Source of the DNA: Aureobasidium sp. EXF-3400
Lineage: Eukaryota > Ascomycota > Dothideomycetes > Dothideales > Saccotheciaceae
Reading direction: 5' to 3'
Assembly (NCBI GenBank): GCA_024195585.1
Contig: SWBL01000013.1
Location: 218,247-282,246, forward strand
DNA: 64,000 nucleotides
Part shown: one piece after another, positions 41,134-53,309 of the stretch
Position numbering within the stretch: position 1 is the stretch's first letter
Layout of the letters: each line of letters starts with the position of its first letter
The notes under the pieces: model-generated
What the model was told of the DNA's origin: nothing
The model's database searches: none
What the model saw: the letters and a program-made list of their open reading frames with translations, nothing else
Translations under genes and position numbers: made by a program

Positions 41134-42669
41134 ATGGCCATAGACGAGATGAAGCCAGCATTTGATAAGGTGAGAGTTTAACAGACACAACAAGATCTTG
41201 ACAACGTACTCATAGTCATCGTAGGTCATTGTCGTCGGAGCAGGACCGTCAGGACTTCTCCTGTCTCTGCTACTCATCAGAGCTGGCATAGATGTGCACC
41301 TTCTGGATGCTGCTCCTACACTAGATGATCAGCCTCGTGCAGCACACTATGGACCTCCTGCGATTCCAGACCTTCGACGGGCAGGTGTCCTTGACAAGAT
41401 CAAATCTCAAGGCTTGACGCTCAACACAATGTGCTGGCGAAAGCTTGACCAAACATACATCGCGGGCATGGATACCAGTGAGACTTTGTCGAACGACCCT
41501 GAGTATGGCGATGTGAGGACTGTCAGCCTCGCTCTCCAAGAATTGGACGCCTTGATGCTAGAAGAGTTCGTGAAGCAAGGCGGTCAAGTCAGCTGGGAGC
41601 ACCGCGTATTGGAGGTTCAGCAAGATGAATCGAAAGCTTGGGTAAAGGTCCAGACGCCAACTGAGAACGAGAAGATCATTGAAGCGGACTATGTCGTAGG
41701 TTGTGATGGTGCGAACAGCATAGTCAGAAAGAGCCTGTTTGGAGAGGAGTTCCCGGGCTTTACCTGGAACCAGAAGCAAATCGTTGCGACGAACGTGAGT
41801 AATACGAATGATGTTAAGAGGACCTTGCTGATCAAGTATGCCTAGACTTACTATGACTTCCGCAAGTTTGGTTACCATGATGCCAACTTCATTATAGATC
41901 GCGATCATCTGTACATGGCAGCTATCATCGATGACAAAGGACTCTGGCGCGTGACGTATGGCGAAGAGCCTGGTTTAACCCGAGAGCAACTGCTGGAACG
42001 TCAACCTAAGAAGTTCGAGACAATCTTGCCTGGAAACCCAAAGCCTGGCGATTATGAAATGGTGAACTTTTCGCCGTACCGAATGCATCAGAGAGTCGCC
42101 GAAAAGTTCAGAGTCGGCAGAGTCATGCTGGCAGCAGATGCGGCGCACCTTTGCAATCCTTTGTAAGTTGGCTTGATGTCACGAGAATAGATTATATGTT
42201 GACAGAAATCTGTAGTGGTGGTCTCGGGATTACTGGTGGCTTTGTCGATGTTGGTTGTTTGTACGACTGTTTGTATGGCATCTGGACCCATCAAGCCGAC
42301 GACTCAATTCTGGATTTGTATTCGGAGGTGCGCCGACAGAAGTACAAAGAGATTATTGATCCTATCTCAACAGAAAACTTCAAACGTGTCTTCGACCAGG
42401 ATGCGGAAGTCGCGGGCGAGAAAGACCACTTCCTAGTCTTGTGTAAGAAAGCAGCCGAAGACAAGGACTTTGCTCGACAGATGCACTCGGTGAGTAAAAC
42501 AAGCATGCTTCGCAAGCAATGCTAACGCACACAGGCATCTTTTGGGATCCGCCATGATTTTACACAGTACTATGGTAAGAACAAAGGAAGGGGACTTGTG
42601 AACAATGATGCGAAGTCAGATTTCAGCGTGGAGCATATTGAGGAGATTGCACCAACAGGAGCGGACTGA
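41134..42669 (+). CDS. FAD-dependent aromatic-type monooxygenase (PHBH fold)
   Basis: Five exons: 41134-41169, 41225-41794, 41846-42162, 42216-42489 and 42535-42669, 443 residues; introns are 45-55 nt, all in phase. The Rossmann motif is VIVVGAGPSGLLLSLLLIRAG at the start of exon 2. The DG motif is VVGCDGANSIV, and the second FAD motif is GRVMLAADAAHLCNPFGGLG; the three together define class A flavin monooxygenases. Such enzymes use NAD(P)H and O2 to hydroxylate aromatic or enone substrates. The protein lacks the C-terminal thioredoxin-like domain of phenol hydroxylases. The substrate is not deducible. It lies at the edge of the accessory block, convergent with the SAT4-like gene. Confidence 0.85.
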
Positions 42670-43076
42670 GGTACCTGCAATAGTTCCTTCCGCGAGCCCA
42701 GTTCTTGAACCGTCATGTTGCGATCTGCCTTCAACCTCCCTTGGTGTCAAAGTCTGTAATACAATATAGCTGTACAAATGCATAATAATCTTGTGCGAAA
42801 GAGCAACGTCCATTGAAGATTCATGTGTTCTGTTCTCCCTAGATAGCATTACTTCTGATTTGACTGTGCTTCTGTGCAGCTTACCTACCGCGCTACACGG
42901 ACGAAAGAAAGACGGCTGCAATTTGCCAACATTGGCACATAAGAATGAGACAATACAAGTAGCCGGCAGAGAAAAATGAGTGTATAAACTCTTCGGTGGT
43001 CAAAAGCCTGTCCACTTGATACCTGACGTAATCATAATCCTGCAAACCGAGACAAAGGAAGATTTCAAGACAGGCC
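42670..43076. other. intergenic stretch with foldback element
   Basis: Space between the convergent monooxygenase and SAT4-like genes, mostly occupied by foldback copy 5. Confidence 0.6.
42735..42895 (+). mobile_element. MITE-like foldback element, copy 5
   Basis: Starts CCTCCCTTGGTGTCAAAGTC and continues ATATAGCTGTACAAATGCAT, matching the family arm. The right arm (AGCATTACTT ... GTGCAGCTTACC) is diverged. Confidence 0.6.
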
Positions 43077-44423
43077 TCAAACACCAGCCGCCGTCCTGAC
43101 CTGATACGAATGAGACACGACGATTCCGCTCGTGGTCCTCTCATCTATGATATGATCCTCGATGGCCGGCGGTTGATGGGCAAGAATCTCATCCATGCTA
43201 TCCGCGTCTGACTCCACGTTGTTGGCTGTCACTTGTGCCTGGTTCTTGTGTCTGTTCATTTCGATATCGCCACGGAAAGGATCGAGGTTGGAGCCTTTGT
43301 GACTGTGATCTGTTCGCCTCTCGTCGGTTCTGAAGTATTGGCCGGTATGCTTTGAATCCTGTGTGCTTTCGAAGATGCCACGGAAGTAGGTTTCGAAGAG
43401 GGGCTTTAAAGTAGGAACACAGCCGCAGAGCATACTAGTGCAAGCCTCGATGGAGCTCCACTCTACAAAGTCCAAGATTGTATAGGTGAGGTCGCCGTCA
43501 CCTGCCTCAAGGTAGGCGATGATACTTCTGAGACGGATGATGCTGACGATACACCCGGCAGAACCCATTGCAAATACCAGAGATAAGGTGATCTTCTTTC
43601 TGCGAGTGAGTGCTAGGTTCCAAACGACCGGGATCGGAAGTGCAAGAATCAGCAGATCGCTGACGGAGTTGCATACAGCATTGGCGATATCTAGATAAAT
43701 GTTAGCAAGATTGCTCGAGACTGAAATTGATATTACGAACAGAAAGCCGGGCGGTTGATGCATTTTCCTTCAGCAAAGATGTCCCTGGATATAAGTCAGA
43801 GGAGTTTTTTCCGAACCAAAAGTGCACCGTAATCTCACCATTGGAAGTGAACTGGTGTACAGTCAAAGATCTCCGTAAGGATACCAGCCACAGAGTATCC
43901 AACGGCAAACAAGAAGACAGCCCACCAACGCCAAAGAAAGTTCTGGATGGGAAACAGGCGACGGTACAACAACATAATGGCGACTTTGATGGAAAGCATT
44001 GAGGAGCTGTAGAAGACCGAGGCAATGAGGTACAGCCTGAGGAAGTATGGAGAGAATTGAGCCACTGGGACGTTCCATAGATGTCGTCCCATACCCAGAT
44101 GAACTAAACCTTGGTAGAGAGCTATGGCTGTTATGCATACAAGAAGCGAGGCGATCATCGCCCCTACACTTGATGTCAGTACATGCAAAATTGTGTGTAC
44201 GTTTAACTCTCCACCTACAGTCGTCATAGCCGACGGATTTGACGATGAAGATCCGAGTGTACAGTCGAAGAAGGACAACGATGATCATAATGATCAGAAC
44301 GACTATGTTGGTCGCTGTTTGTCGATGACCAATGCTGGGAGGATCGACGAAATTGGGTGTTATGCCGTTCGGAGGTTTGGCTGCGGGCACCTGCCAGTAG
44401 TCCACGTTGGGATCCCTATCCAT
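43077..44423 (-). CDS. SAT4/rhodopsin-like seven-TM integral membrane protein
   Basis: Four exons: 44423-44219, 44163-43839, 43784-43741 and 43690-43077, 395 residues; introns of 55, 54 and 50 nt. The 44-nt third exon encodes DIFAEGKCINRPAF, which restores the family motif between CTPVHFQW and YIANAVCNSVSDLLILALPI. The sequence reads KSVGYDDWAMIASLL at the first junction, again typical. Seven hydrophobic segments are followed by a cytosolic tail of about 130 residues. The family, often annotated PTH11-like or SAT4, is greatly expanded in filamentous ascomycetes and often found beside secondary-metabolite genes. Its biochemical role is unknown; no CFEM domain is present. Confidence 0.85.
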
Positions 44424-45928
44424 GTTGTGATTTTGTTCAGATGAACCTCGTCCTGATGGATAATGTCTTGTCGAAGAGCGCGAGAGACAGGTCACTCAAC
44501 CTTAGGGGTCAAGAGGTCGGAAGGACACCACCATGAGGGGCATCCACGCATTTTAATCCGATGGAAAAAAGGTATTTTTACTCTGTCATCAGAAACCAGG
44601 AACCACCTTTGGGCCCGCACTCTTCTTACAGTACTTTTGGCAGATCTCTGGGGGCATGCGTCAGGGAAAGGCTGATAGTTTGGTTTCGATAGTGAAGGTC
44701 ACACTGCGGTCTTGGTGCCGGCTGTAAGCGCAAGGCGTATGTCTCACTGCTTGAGTCATGTTGTGACCTAGGCGTTACGGACACTAAAAGCAGGCTTCTG
44801 AGTTGAAACACTGAACTTTCATTCAACAATAACTATTGTATACAGACCCTGTGTTGCGATGCAAAGGTTCCCAGATCGCCACTAGAGTGTTATCCGTCGT
44901 GGGATTCTGTCTGTAGTAGATTTTTGTTTCCAGTGCCTGGGTATTTGGACGCGGGTATAATAGATTGATGAATCAGGCAAGCGACATCGCATGAAGAAAT
45001 ATCCACAGGGTTTTCGATGCACGGCCTGTTAAGGGAATGAGTGCACACGTGTGTTGGCGCTACGGCCCGTGACATCCTGAATCGCTGACAAGATCAACTG
45101 CGTGCTATTGTGCTCCAAAATATGCAGGCGACAAGTTGGTCTTCGTGGTAGGACGTGATCAAGAGCGGCCGCACCCTGAGATCAACCTCTACTAGCCTCG
45201 ATCACTGGTTCAATTCTCAATGATAAATCTGATCATCTGCATTGTATCAGGTGTTCAAGCGAAAAAAGGGTGATGTCAAATAAGCAAAGTTGTGGATTGA
45301 CACATTCTCCAAGTCCTGTAGAGACGTCCCACTTTCAACGCGTCGGTTGAAATTGACCACACATTCACCGAATCTGTCCAAATTCACCAAATATGTGCTT
45401 CATTAACATCGAATCGCCGGTTTGAAATGTTGTCGAAGCTACCAATCCAGTATTTATGCAGGTCCACTCATCTCAATTCGATCCGGGATTTGAGCACGGG
45501 CAAGCTCGCGTTGATCGCTTTCAGACTGAGTCAAGCGCAATCTGGAAAGTGTGGACGGGATCTAGATTGTGGAATAGATGAGAGTGAGGTCAGCCATTTC
45601 TGACTAGGCAATTATGGCATTTGAAACCTTCTTTGGTTGTTCTACGCCACGGATAACTGGCGGTATGAAGCTTATTTGACAGGTGCTTGCGTCGCGAGTC
45701 AAGTTTCAAGGCGCTCAAAATGGATTTTGCTGATCTGGAGGAAAAATCTGTGCTCATCCGCGCTGGACCGCCTGTACGAAATACCGCATGTTCAGGCGAT
45801 GCATGCCCATGACATATAGATTGGCTAGGCTTTCTTCCCCTAGATAGCGTGGGTTGACGATCTCACATAGTCATGGAAGTCTTTATTGTGGTAAACAACA
45901 ACCATGTATCAATTTCTAAGGAACAGCA
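44424..45928. other. 1.5-kb intergenic stretch
   Basis: Between the SAT4-like start and the end of the Tda3-like gene. Only short ORFs on both strands; no RNA gene or clear repeat recognised. Confidence 0.5.
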
Positions 45929-47260
45929 CTACATGACCATGCGAGGATCCAAACTCGAAATCTTAGCAGATTTCGCAGCACCATCAAAGACGAACTCAGA
46001 GATCAACTTGCCAGTTCCCGGACCATTTTGAATGCCTGCATGATTGTCAGTCAAGTTCAACGAAGCTTAATAGAGTGTCAACGTACCCCAGCAAGTGTGG
46101 CCGGCTGCTATCAGCAGACCCTTTACTCCAGTGTGTCCGATCAAGGGACCATTGCCTCCTTGGACGTTTGGGAGGTAACATGCCTGTCGTGCGGTGACCT
46201 CTCCGTCTCGTAACTCATCACTGATACTGCTGACATAGTCGACAATATCCTGGCATCTCTGCTCATCTACCTCGACAAGATCAGACGACTTGGGAAGTGA
46301 AACCATGTGGTCTCCCTCACCACAAGCATAAACCTCGTTCTTGGGTCTCGTGTAGATCTCTGGCGAAACATGCTGCTCGCCCCGCGATTTTCTACCTTTC
46401 TCTGTCGCACCTCCAAAACCAGCTGGTAATTTAATCTCGGTGAACAAGGCGTACGCTGAGATCTCGCGAGTCGGGCGGATTGTCACAGAGTGAGCTCGAG
46501 TAGCCGAGATAGGGGCATCAGGGTAGACCTCCCTTGTCCATGGGCCGGCAGAGATGATCACGTCCGTTGCTGAAACGGTGACCTCCTTATTGTTGTCGTT
46601 CTTGTCCTCGTAAGTGACGCTCTCCACACTTTTACCATCCTTGCTGCGGTTGATGCTCTTAACAGCGGCACCAACGCGTACGTCCGCACCCTTTTCAGCG
46701 GCCAAATCGGCCATGGAAGTGGTGAATTGGTAAGGATGGACTTGAGCAGTGGTTGAGGGATCTCCCATCTCGTCGTACATTCTCAAGCAGTCAGGGTGAA
46801 TCCAGTCAAGGTCTTTTGGTATGCCTCTAGCTGCCATTTTTGCCGACACCTTCGGCGGGTTCTTCTCCAGACTGACACTGCTCTTTTCTCGGTCGGCAGA
46901 TCCATCCATCTCGTTGTCTTTGCCCTTGACAGTATCTGCCGGCTTTTGCAGTTGACGACCTTTGCAATCTACCGAGCCACAATGAACCTGTCTGTAACCC
47001 CAACGCTCACCACCGCCATATTTTTCGGCTAGTTGCTTATGCAACTTGTATGAGAGGGGTACGATAGACGAAGGGTAGGCCCATAATGCGAGAAGTCCTC
47101 CTGCTTTGCCACTTGCGCCTCCAGCGATTTTTGTCGCCTCCAGAAGAATGACCTTGTGTTTTTCCGGGTTGTATGAAGGGTGATGCGTCAAGAAATAGGC
47201 AGAGGTAGCACCAATAATACCACCGCCGATGATTACGATGTTCTTCTGTTCGTCGGCCAT
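45929..47260 (-). CDS. TDA3: Tda3-like FAD-dependent oxidoreductase (DAO family)
   Basis: Exons 47260-46087 and 46035-45929 are joined over a 51-nt intron (phase 1) to give 426 residues. The N-terminal dinucleotide motif is IVIIGGGIIGATSAYFL. Further signatures are GGASGKAGGLLALWAYP, a central insertion rich in Lys and Ser, DVIISAGPWT and the C-terminal IAAGHTCWGIQNGPGTGKLI, which spans the splice site. This end is characteristic of yeast Tda3 and its fungal relatives. Yeast Tda3 is a putative oxidoreductase linked to endosome-to-Golgi retrograde transport; its substrate is not established. Probably a housekeeping gene inside the accessory region. Confidence 0.85.
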
Positions 47261-47612
47261 GATGGATTGTCGATGGAAGTGGGCGATCTTGTGTGAAAAG
47301 TGGCCAGTTTTACCTCGAAGGCTAGATGACAGGGTCGTTCTAAGAGAAGCCAGAGTGGCGATATTAGAGAAACTTGACTGATTTGCACAATCCCAACAGA
47401 GAAGGTGGGCGAAATCTTGGGAATCACGTTGCTATCGCCCTAAAGAGTGTGACGTCAAGCGGGTCAAGAACTGGTCAGGGTTGCACCCCGCCACCAGCTG
47501 TCTCGGTCTGCCTGCAGGATGACTGCGTTTCTGATTACATCACGTTTGACACTATTCTCTCCTGAAATGAGAGACAATTGTATGATCATATATCATCTAT
47601 AAGCGGCTTGAT
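47261..47612. other. spacer upstream of the TDA3-like gene
   Basis: 350 bp between the ABC transporter stop and the TDA3-like start, both on the minus strand. It holds the TDA3 promoter; no other feature seen. Confidence 0.5.
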
Positions 47613-50600
47613 CTAAGCATCGTGTGCCGTCTTCCGCAACCAGGCCTTAGTCTTCCCCCAAGCCCCTGTCGCCATCCTAGCCTTCTGATAGTCCTCCTCT
47701 TGAACATTGTGCTTTCCAACGATATTAAGGAAAACTTGGTCGAGAGTGGCCTGTGAAACAGCGTAGAACTCCATACCCAATTCCGCCTTGCTCGCCTCTA
47801 GCTTCTCAAACAGCGAACTAATACCATTGCGATCTGTTGGTGTGACTGTCGCTCTAGCACCCTTCTTGCCGTTGACAGAACTGCTTGTATCGTCTTCGAT
47901 AGATGCTGCTCGGTTAGGCACCTCGAAGCGGATTTGACCATGGAAGGATCGATCTTCAATGCTGGCCAGAGGAAAGTTGATCCTGATCCAATCTTTGATC
48001 TCGTTTAGTTTGGCATCGGAGGTATGGGGAGCGTCTTGATGGACGAGGTGCACGTAGTAGGCATCGCCGTGTTTGCGGCGTAGGTAGTCGCTGGTGCCTA
48101 TAGCGAGCATGCGTCTAGCCATGATTCCCACGCGGTCACCAAGAGCATCGGCTTCTTCTAGACTGTGGGTGGTCAATACTAAGCTGCGGCCGGAGCTTAC
48201 GGCGGATAGAGTGCGCCACATGATTCTCTTTGCACCGGCGTCCATGCCAGAACTTCCTTCGTCGACAAGCAGTACCGAAGGGTTACCAATCAAAGCGATG
48301 CCGAGGGAGAGTTTACGCTTGTTGCCGCCGGAGAGCTTGGAGGCCATACGGTTCCGGAAGGCACTGAGACCGACGGCATCCATGACCTGTGAATTGGGTT
48401 AGCATGTTTCTTGAGGGTTTTACGTTGTAGTGCAGCAGCCGTTTCACTGCAGAGTACTATTCAGAAAGAAAGAGGCCCCATTGAGAGCGCAGGTGACGAC
48501 AGGCTCTTAATGAAGGCCTGCTCAATCTCGAACAGAAGTCTGAAGTGTGAAAGAGATCTAAGCTCCTGAAACAGGGTGCAAAACACTTCCTGACTGCTGA
48601 CACGACTATCTGTACTTAGCTCACGTACCTGTTCCACATTGTGCTCAACATCAGTAACACCACGAGCTCTGGCATAGAAATGGAGGTGTTCGGACGCAGT
48701 AAGAGCATCCATGGCGTCAAATTGCGGGCATACGCCTTGGTGCAAACGAGCAGCAGCACGATGCTTAACGATAGACTCATTTTCGAGAAAGACATCTCCA
48801 GCACTAGGATGGACATCGCCGCGAATCAAGCTAATACTGGTCGACTTTCCGGCACCGTTAGGTCCGAGCAGTGCAAAGATCTCACCTCGTGGCACACCGA
48901 AGGCCACGCGGTCGACGGCAAGATTGTCTCCGTAAGATTTGCTAATGTTGCATACACGCAACTCGTCATCGCAATCGTTGACTCGCATCGCCTCGTGGTA
49001 GACGTCCTCGTCGGCATATTCGCTCTCTTCTGCGTCATGGGACCGAGCCTGTAAGGTGCAGTTAGCACGCCGGTCTTTTAGAGGGTAATCTGGGGTGACA
49101 TGGAATACGTACCTTCCTGCTGAGGAAAGCAGGCCTGTATCCACTATCATAGTAGACCAAGAACCCAAGAAGGAGAAGAGACTGGACCAATAGATATAGA
49201 ATAGGACCTCCGTAAACCGTAATGTCGCCTGCATAAGAGGCACGCTCGTCCCCATGGCAAAGAAGCGAAAATTCGTTGAACGTGAGCAAGAGCGAACGCA
49301 ACAAATTGCCCGAGGGTGTAATAAGACCGAGTGTGAAGTGGATGATAGTAACGAGGTCGTCGACCTTTTCAGTGGGAGCGTAGGTGATGGTTGCCATGTA
49401 AGCGATGAAGTAGATCAAGAAGAAAGCACACTGCATACCAGCAGCAAAAGCAAATGAGGCCAGCTGACTGGTAACAAACAGAGAGATGACATAGCTGCAC
49501 AGTAGAGCTGCCAGGCCATATAGGAAGAAGACGACAAATAGCGTTCCTGGAGCGTAAAGAGCACTATCCCAAGTATGTTAGCACAACTTCATCCGACACA
49601 ATACAGAATGTGATGCAAGAGGTAGTAGATATCTACTGAGAGTCTGGGTAATTCAAGGATGATACCAGGCCCTCATTGAACATGCCCAATTCCCGAACAG
49701 TACTTGCATTATGATATCTACTGCACAATCGTGTACGTACCTAGAGACACCGACAAAGATGACGATCGTAACGACGCTGACAATCATCACGAACATAAAG
49801 TCGAAAACAGTGTATGCGAGCCAAAGCGGGAAGGCCCTGATACCATTTGAGTAGTGCAGAGCTCGTACTTTGGCAACACGCTCATTTGTTGGGTAGAGAG
49901 CAAAGAAGCCAGGATAAGCACTCATAGCCAAGCCGAAGTAGAGGATAAATTGAAGCGTTTTTCCGGCCGATGGAGCCCAAGGCACCTGGAAGGCTTGGTA
50001 ACTTGTGATGATAGGAGACCCGAGCAAGCTACTATCCAGAACGTTCTGAGTTAAGATTGCGTAGTCGAGTTCGTAGTTGCCCCTCCATGCAAACAAGGGA
50101 GTGCCGTCTTGAGCGTCGAAGTAACCCCCGGGGAAAACTCGACTGTAGTTGGATCGTACATATTCATTAAACGCGTCTACGCTTGCGACAGGGGCAATAG
50201 CGTTGTCAAGCCCAGGATACAACGTGCCGAGAAGTGTGATGGGAACCCGAGAGGCTGGGCCAGCTGGAAAGTCAAGGACGTGGTTAAGCGTTGCAAAAGA
50301 GACTATCTTCTCATTTGAGCTTGCTGCTTCAGGCGAACAGCTCAGTGGATTGAAGCCCTTCAGGAAGAGAGTTACAAGCCCACCAGCGATGACCGGGATC
50401 AGAACAGCTGCCATGTGAGGCAAGTAGTTACGACGCAATATGGTGAGTCGCTTTCGGAACAGTACCCATGTTTGTGCACCAAGCGAGATCCTCCTGCCCT
50501 TAGCCAATTCGAGGCCCTTCTCCGATTGGATAGAAGACACGTTTGTCAATGGTGTAGCATCGTCATGAAGCGTGTGATCGTTGTTGAACTCTGCCGATAA

Positions 50601-53309
50601 TTTGAGGAACACGTCTTCAATACTAGGTCCACTGACACGGTAGTCCGTAACGCCAAGTTGTTCCAGACGAGTGACAAAGACGGCGGCAGCGCTGGAATCA
50701 GGTAAATTGTACACAACATGGTCAGCGTGATTACGACGAGGTATCGAAGACCAGTCCTGCGGCTCTTTGAACTGATGCTCGCTGTAAATCTTGACGCGGT
50801 ATCCACCACCAAGTTCGTGTTTGAGAGCGACTGCTGTGCCACTTGCAACCAATGTGCCCTTTGATAGGATAGTAATGTGATCCGAAAGCAAGTCTCCCTC
50901 ATCCAGGAAGTGGGTGGTGAAGAGCATAGCTCTATGCCCTCTTTCGGCCAATAGAATATCCCAAACCTTTCTTCGTGAAAGAGGGTCAATACCTGAACTC
51001 ACTTCATCAACCAAGCAAAGATTACTGCCTCCTGTAAGCATCATCGCAAGCTGCAGCTTCCTCTTCTGTCCACCTGACAGAGTCTCAGAGCGAGCAGAAA
51101 TTTTATGAGCGAGATCGCATCTGGAGAGTAGGTCCTGATGGTCTGAACTCTTCCCCTTTTGACCCTCTGCCTTGAGTTGATTGAAGTAATAGACGTGTTC
51201 TTCGCAGGTGAGTTTGTCCCAGAGCACGTTTTTCTGTGGGCAGATGCCAACACCTCCTGAGCCGTTGATATCGATGGTTCCACTTGTGGGTGATTGAAGA
51301 CCGGCAATAAGGTCCATCATCGTGCTTTTGCCTTCGAGAGGTTAGCATCGTCATAACATACAATTGACCTCTCTCCCGGGGTGAGAGATAGTGGTGTCGT
51401 AAGCTGACGAAATGCACAATCGCTTTTCAGAATGGAATGTGGCCATAGAGATGCCCTAAGATGACTTCTTTCTGTGGACATCATCCCATTCTGGAAACTT
51501 TTGTGCATTTATACAGTCACAACGTGATACCCCTTAGCACATGGGAGAGGTCTTTTGTATACTTACCAGCACCATTCGCTCCCAGAAGAACATGAATTTC
51601 GCCAGCGCGGATAGTGAAGCTAACGTCATTGACGGCATGCACAGTCTCTCTTTGTTTCTTGCTGAACCTTGACCAGATTTTTGTATGGAACCAGCCAGGA
51701 CTGTACTGCTTTTGAATATTAGTGATACGAGCAGTCTCGTATTCTGCACTGTGGTGCATGTTCCTGGCCTTTGATGCGGTGCCATACAAAGATCGCTCTA
51801 TGAACGCTCCGACCAGGGGGTAGACCACAATTTGTATGGCACATAGCACAAAGAAAACGGTGCCCGAAACTCTCCAGGGTGATCCAGGAGGTGCTTCCGA
51901 AAGAACAGCAGCCAGGTTGTCGCGTTGCCAGTAGGCCATGTAGATGATAAATAGTGTGAAGTTCATCGGTGGGAACAACAGGGATAAAACGACAATCGCA
52001 CCTGTTGACTTGGGCGTCTGAACTTGCACGATAATGGCGAGCACTATGCTCACTATAGTGACAGTTATGCCCGAAAGCTGAGCCTTTCGGAACAAACTGG
52101 CGAAAGCGATGGACCAAGAGCTCAAAGCAAGCCCTGCGATGATGAAGTAACCTATCAGGATTCCAGTTTCAGAAGAAGGATAATTGAGCCTGGTAACGAT
52201 TGCACCCGATATGACCCAGCCTGGCAGATAAAGAATGTCAAAAGCGAGATGACTAGAAAGTAAGCGAGCGGCTTGTGGCTGCCATCTACGCTGGTTCGGC
52301 ATCATCGCTTCGATAAGCTGAGACATGCCGATTTCGCGCTCTGTCGCCATCTGACCTAATGAATATCAGTACGTACAAACTCTGAAAGGAGTTCTCCAGA
52401 TGCTGTAGTCGCGATATGTAGCTGTAGAGATGCACGATCGTCTTGAAAAACAGAGAGTATCCACTGAGAGATGAACTTTTGCCGGCTCTCTTTGGCTACA
52501 ACTCTGGTTTCGAAAATGACTGTGCCTTTCTATAGCGTACGCATTGCTCAAAACCATGGTGGGAGGAGAGGGGAAGTTCACTGACCTGTCAGCTGGTAGC
52601 ATATACCAACGAAGCCGATAAAGTAGGCCAGACCAAGAATGTCTATTAGAGTGCGCATGTATAGTCGCGTTATGTTCCTCTCCCGTTCTTCAGGGGTTGA
52701 ATCAGTGTAAGGGTACTGCTGAGGTAGAGGGATTGATGAGCCTTCTGAAGAGGCAATGAGTGCGTCCACGGCATGTTGGAGAGGAAGAGCATATATCTGT
52801 GCATCGTTGTCTTCAGTGTTCACGAAGATCCTTTCACCAAGAGATCCATCAGTCCGGATCGTGTAGTTCCAGACTCCGCCATTGGATGGTGATCCATGGA
52901 AGTTGACTGCGGCGAAGCAGCCAGAAACTCCGCGTACAGAACTTTTGCAAGTCTGTAGGAGTTCAACTTCGTTAAACAGAGTGACGGGGGTTTTGCCACT
53001 CGCTCTGACCGTATTCGATAATTGATTAATTATGTTCGTGACCTCGCTAGCTTGGTTGTTCGCAACGAACGCTACAGTGCTGCGACCAGTCGTTCCTGCA
53101 CGAAGAGCTTCCTCGAAGGTCCGGAGGGTAGATGGAGAACCTACACCAAAGTCCGAGGGCGGTACAAAGAAGTTTTTACAATATGAAATGATGAAGAAGA
53201 ATATAATCGGTGCCAGAAATGCTCGGACAGTAGTCGTGAACCAATGTCGTCCGAGAACTATCAAAAGATTTTTCTTCGTCAAAGTCCATGTTTGAGCGAA
53301 GAACCCCAT
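47613..53309 (-). CDS. full-length ABC-A subfamily transporter
   Basis: Six exons: 53309-52586, 52355-51567, 51331-49741, 49563-49113, 49048-48629 and 48386-47613, 1,582 residues, every junction in phase. Layout is TMD1-NBD1-TMD2-NBD2. The first TM is followed by a large extracytosolic loop, typical of ABCA proteins. NBD1 has Walker A GANGAGKST (split by intron 2), LSGGQKRK and LVDEVSSG. NBD2 has GPNGAGKST, LSGGNKRK and LLVDEGSSG. Animal ABCA proteins move lipids and sterols; ABC-A members are uncommon in ascomycetes compared with ABC-B, -C and -G. Intron sizes are 230, 235, 177, 64 and 242 nt, and the large ones carry foldback insertions or likely remnants. It lies next to the Erg6-type gene on the same strand. 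Confidence 0.9.
49575..49735 (-). mobile_element. degenerate foldback element in ABC-A intron 3
   Basis: The intron contains GTAGATATCATAATGCAAGT and TACTGTTCG, close to the family arm, and an inverted-looking GTAGATATCTACTACCTC further on. It is more diverged than the other copies, so the assignment is tentative. Confidence 0.4.
51366..51552 (-). mobile_element. MITE-like foldback element, copy 6 (in ABC-A intron 2)
   Basis: The left arm carries GACCTCTCTCCC ... GACGAAATGCACAATCGC. The right arm, inverted, carries GACCTCTCCCATGTGCTAAG and TATAAATGCACAAAAG. The centre has TGGCCATAGAGATG. The element fills most of the 235-nt intron that interrupts the Walker A sequence. Confidence 0.8.
52391..52567 (-). 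mobile_element. MITE-like foldback element, copy 7 (in ABC-A intron 1)
   Basis: The left arm reads GTTCTCCAGATGCTGTAGTC and TGTAGCTGTAGAGATGCACG. The right arm, inverted, starts TCCTCCCACCATGG and continues CGCTATAGAAAGGCACAGTC. The host intron is 230 nt. Confidence 0.75.

Noticed and set aside
40561..41289. 242-codon minus-strand ORF
   Set aside because: It overlaps the tRNA-Ser gene and the first exons of the FAD monooxygenase on the other strand and shows no domain features.
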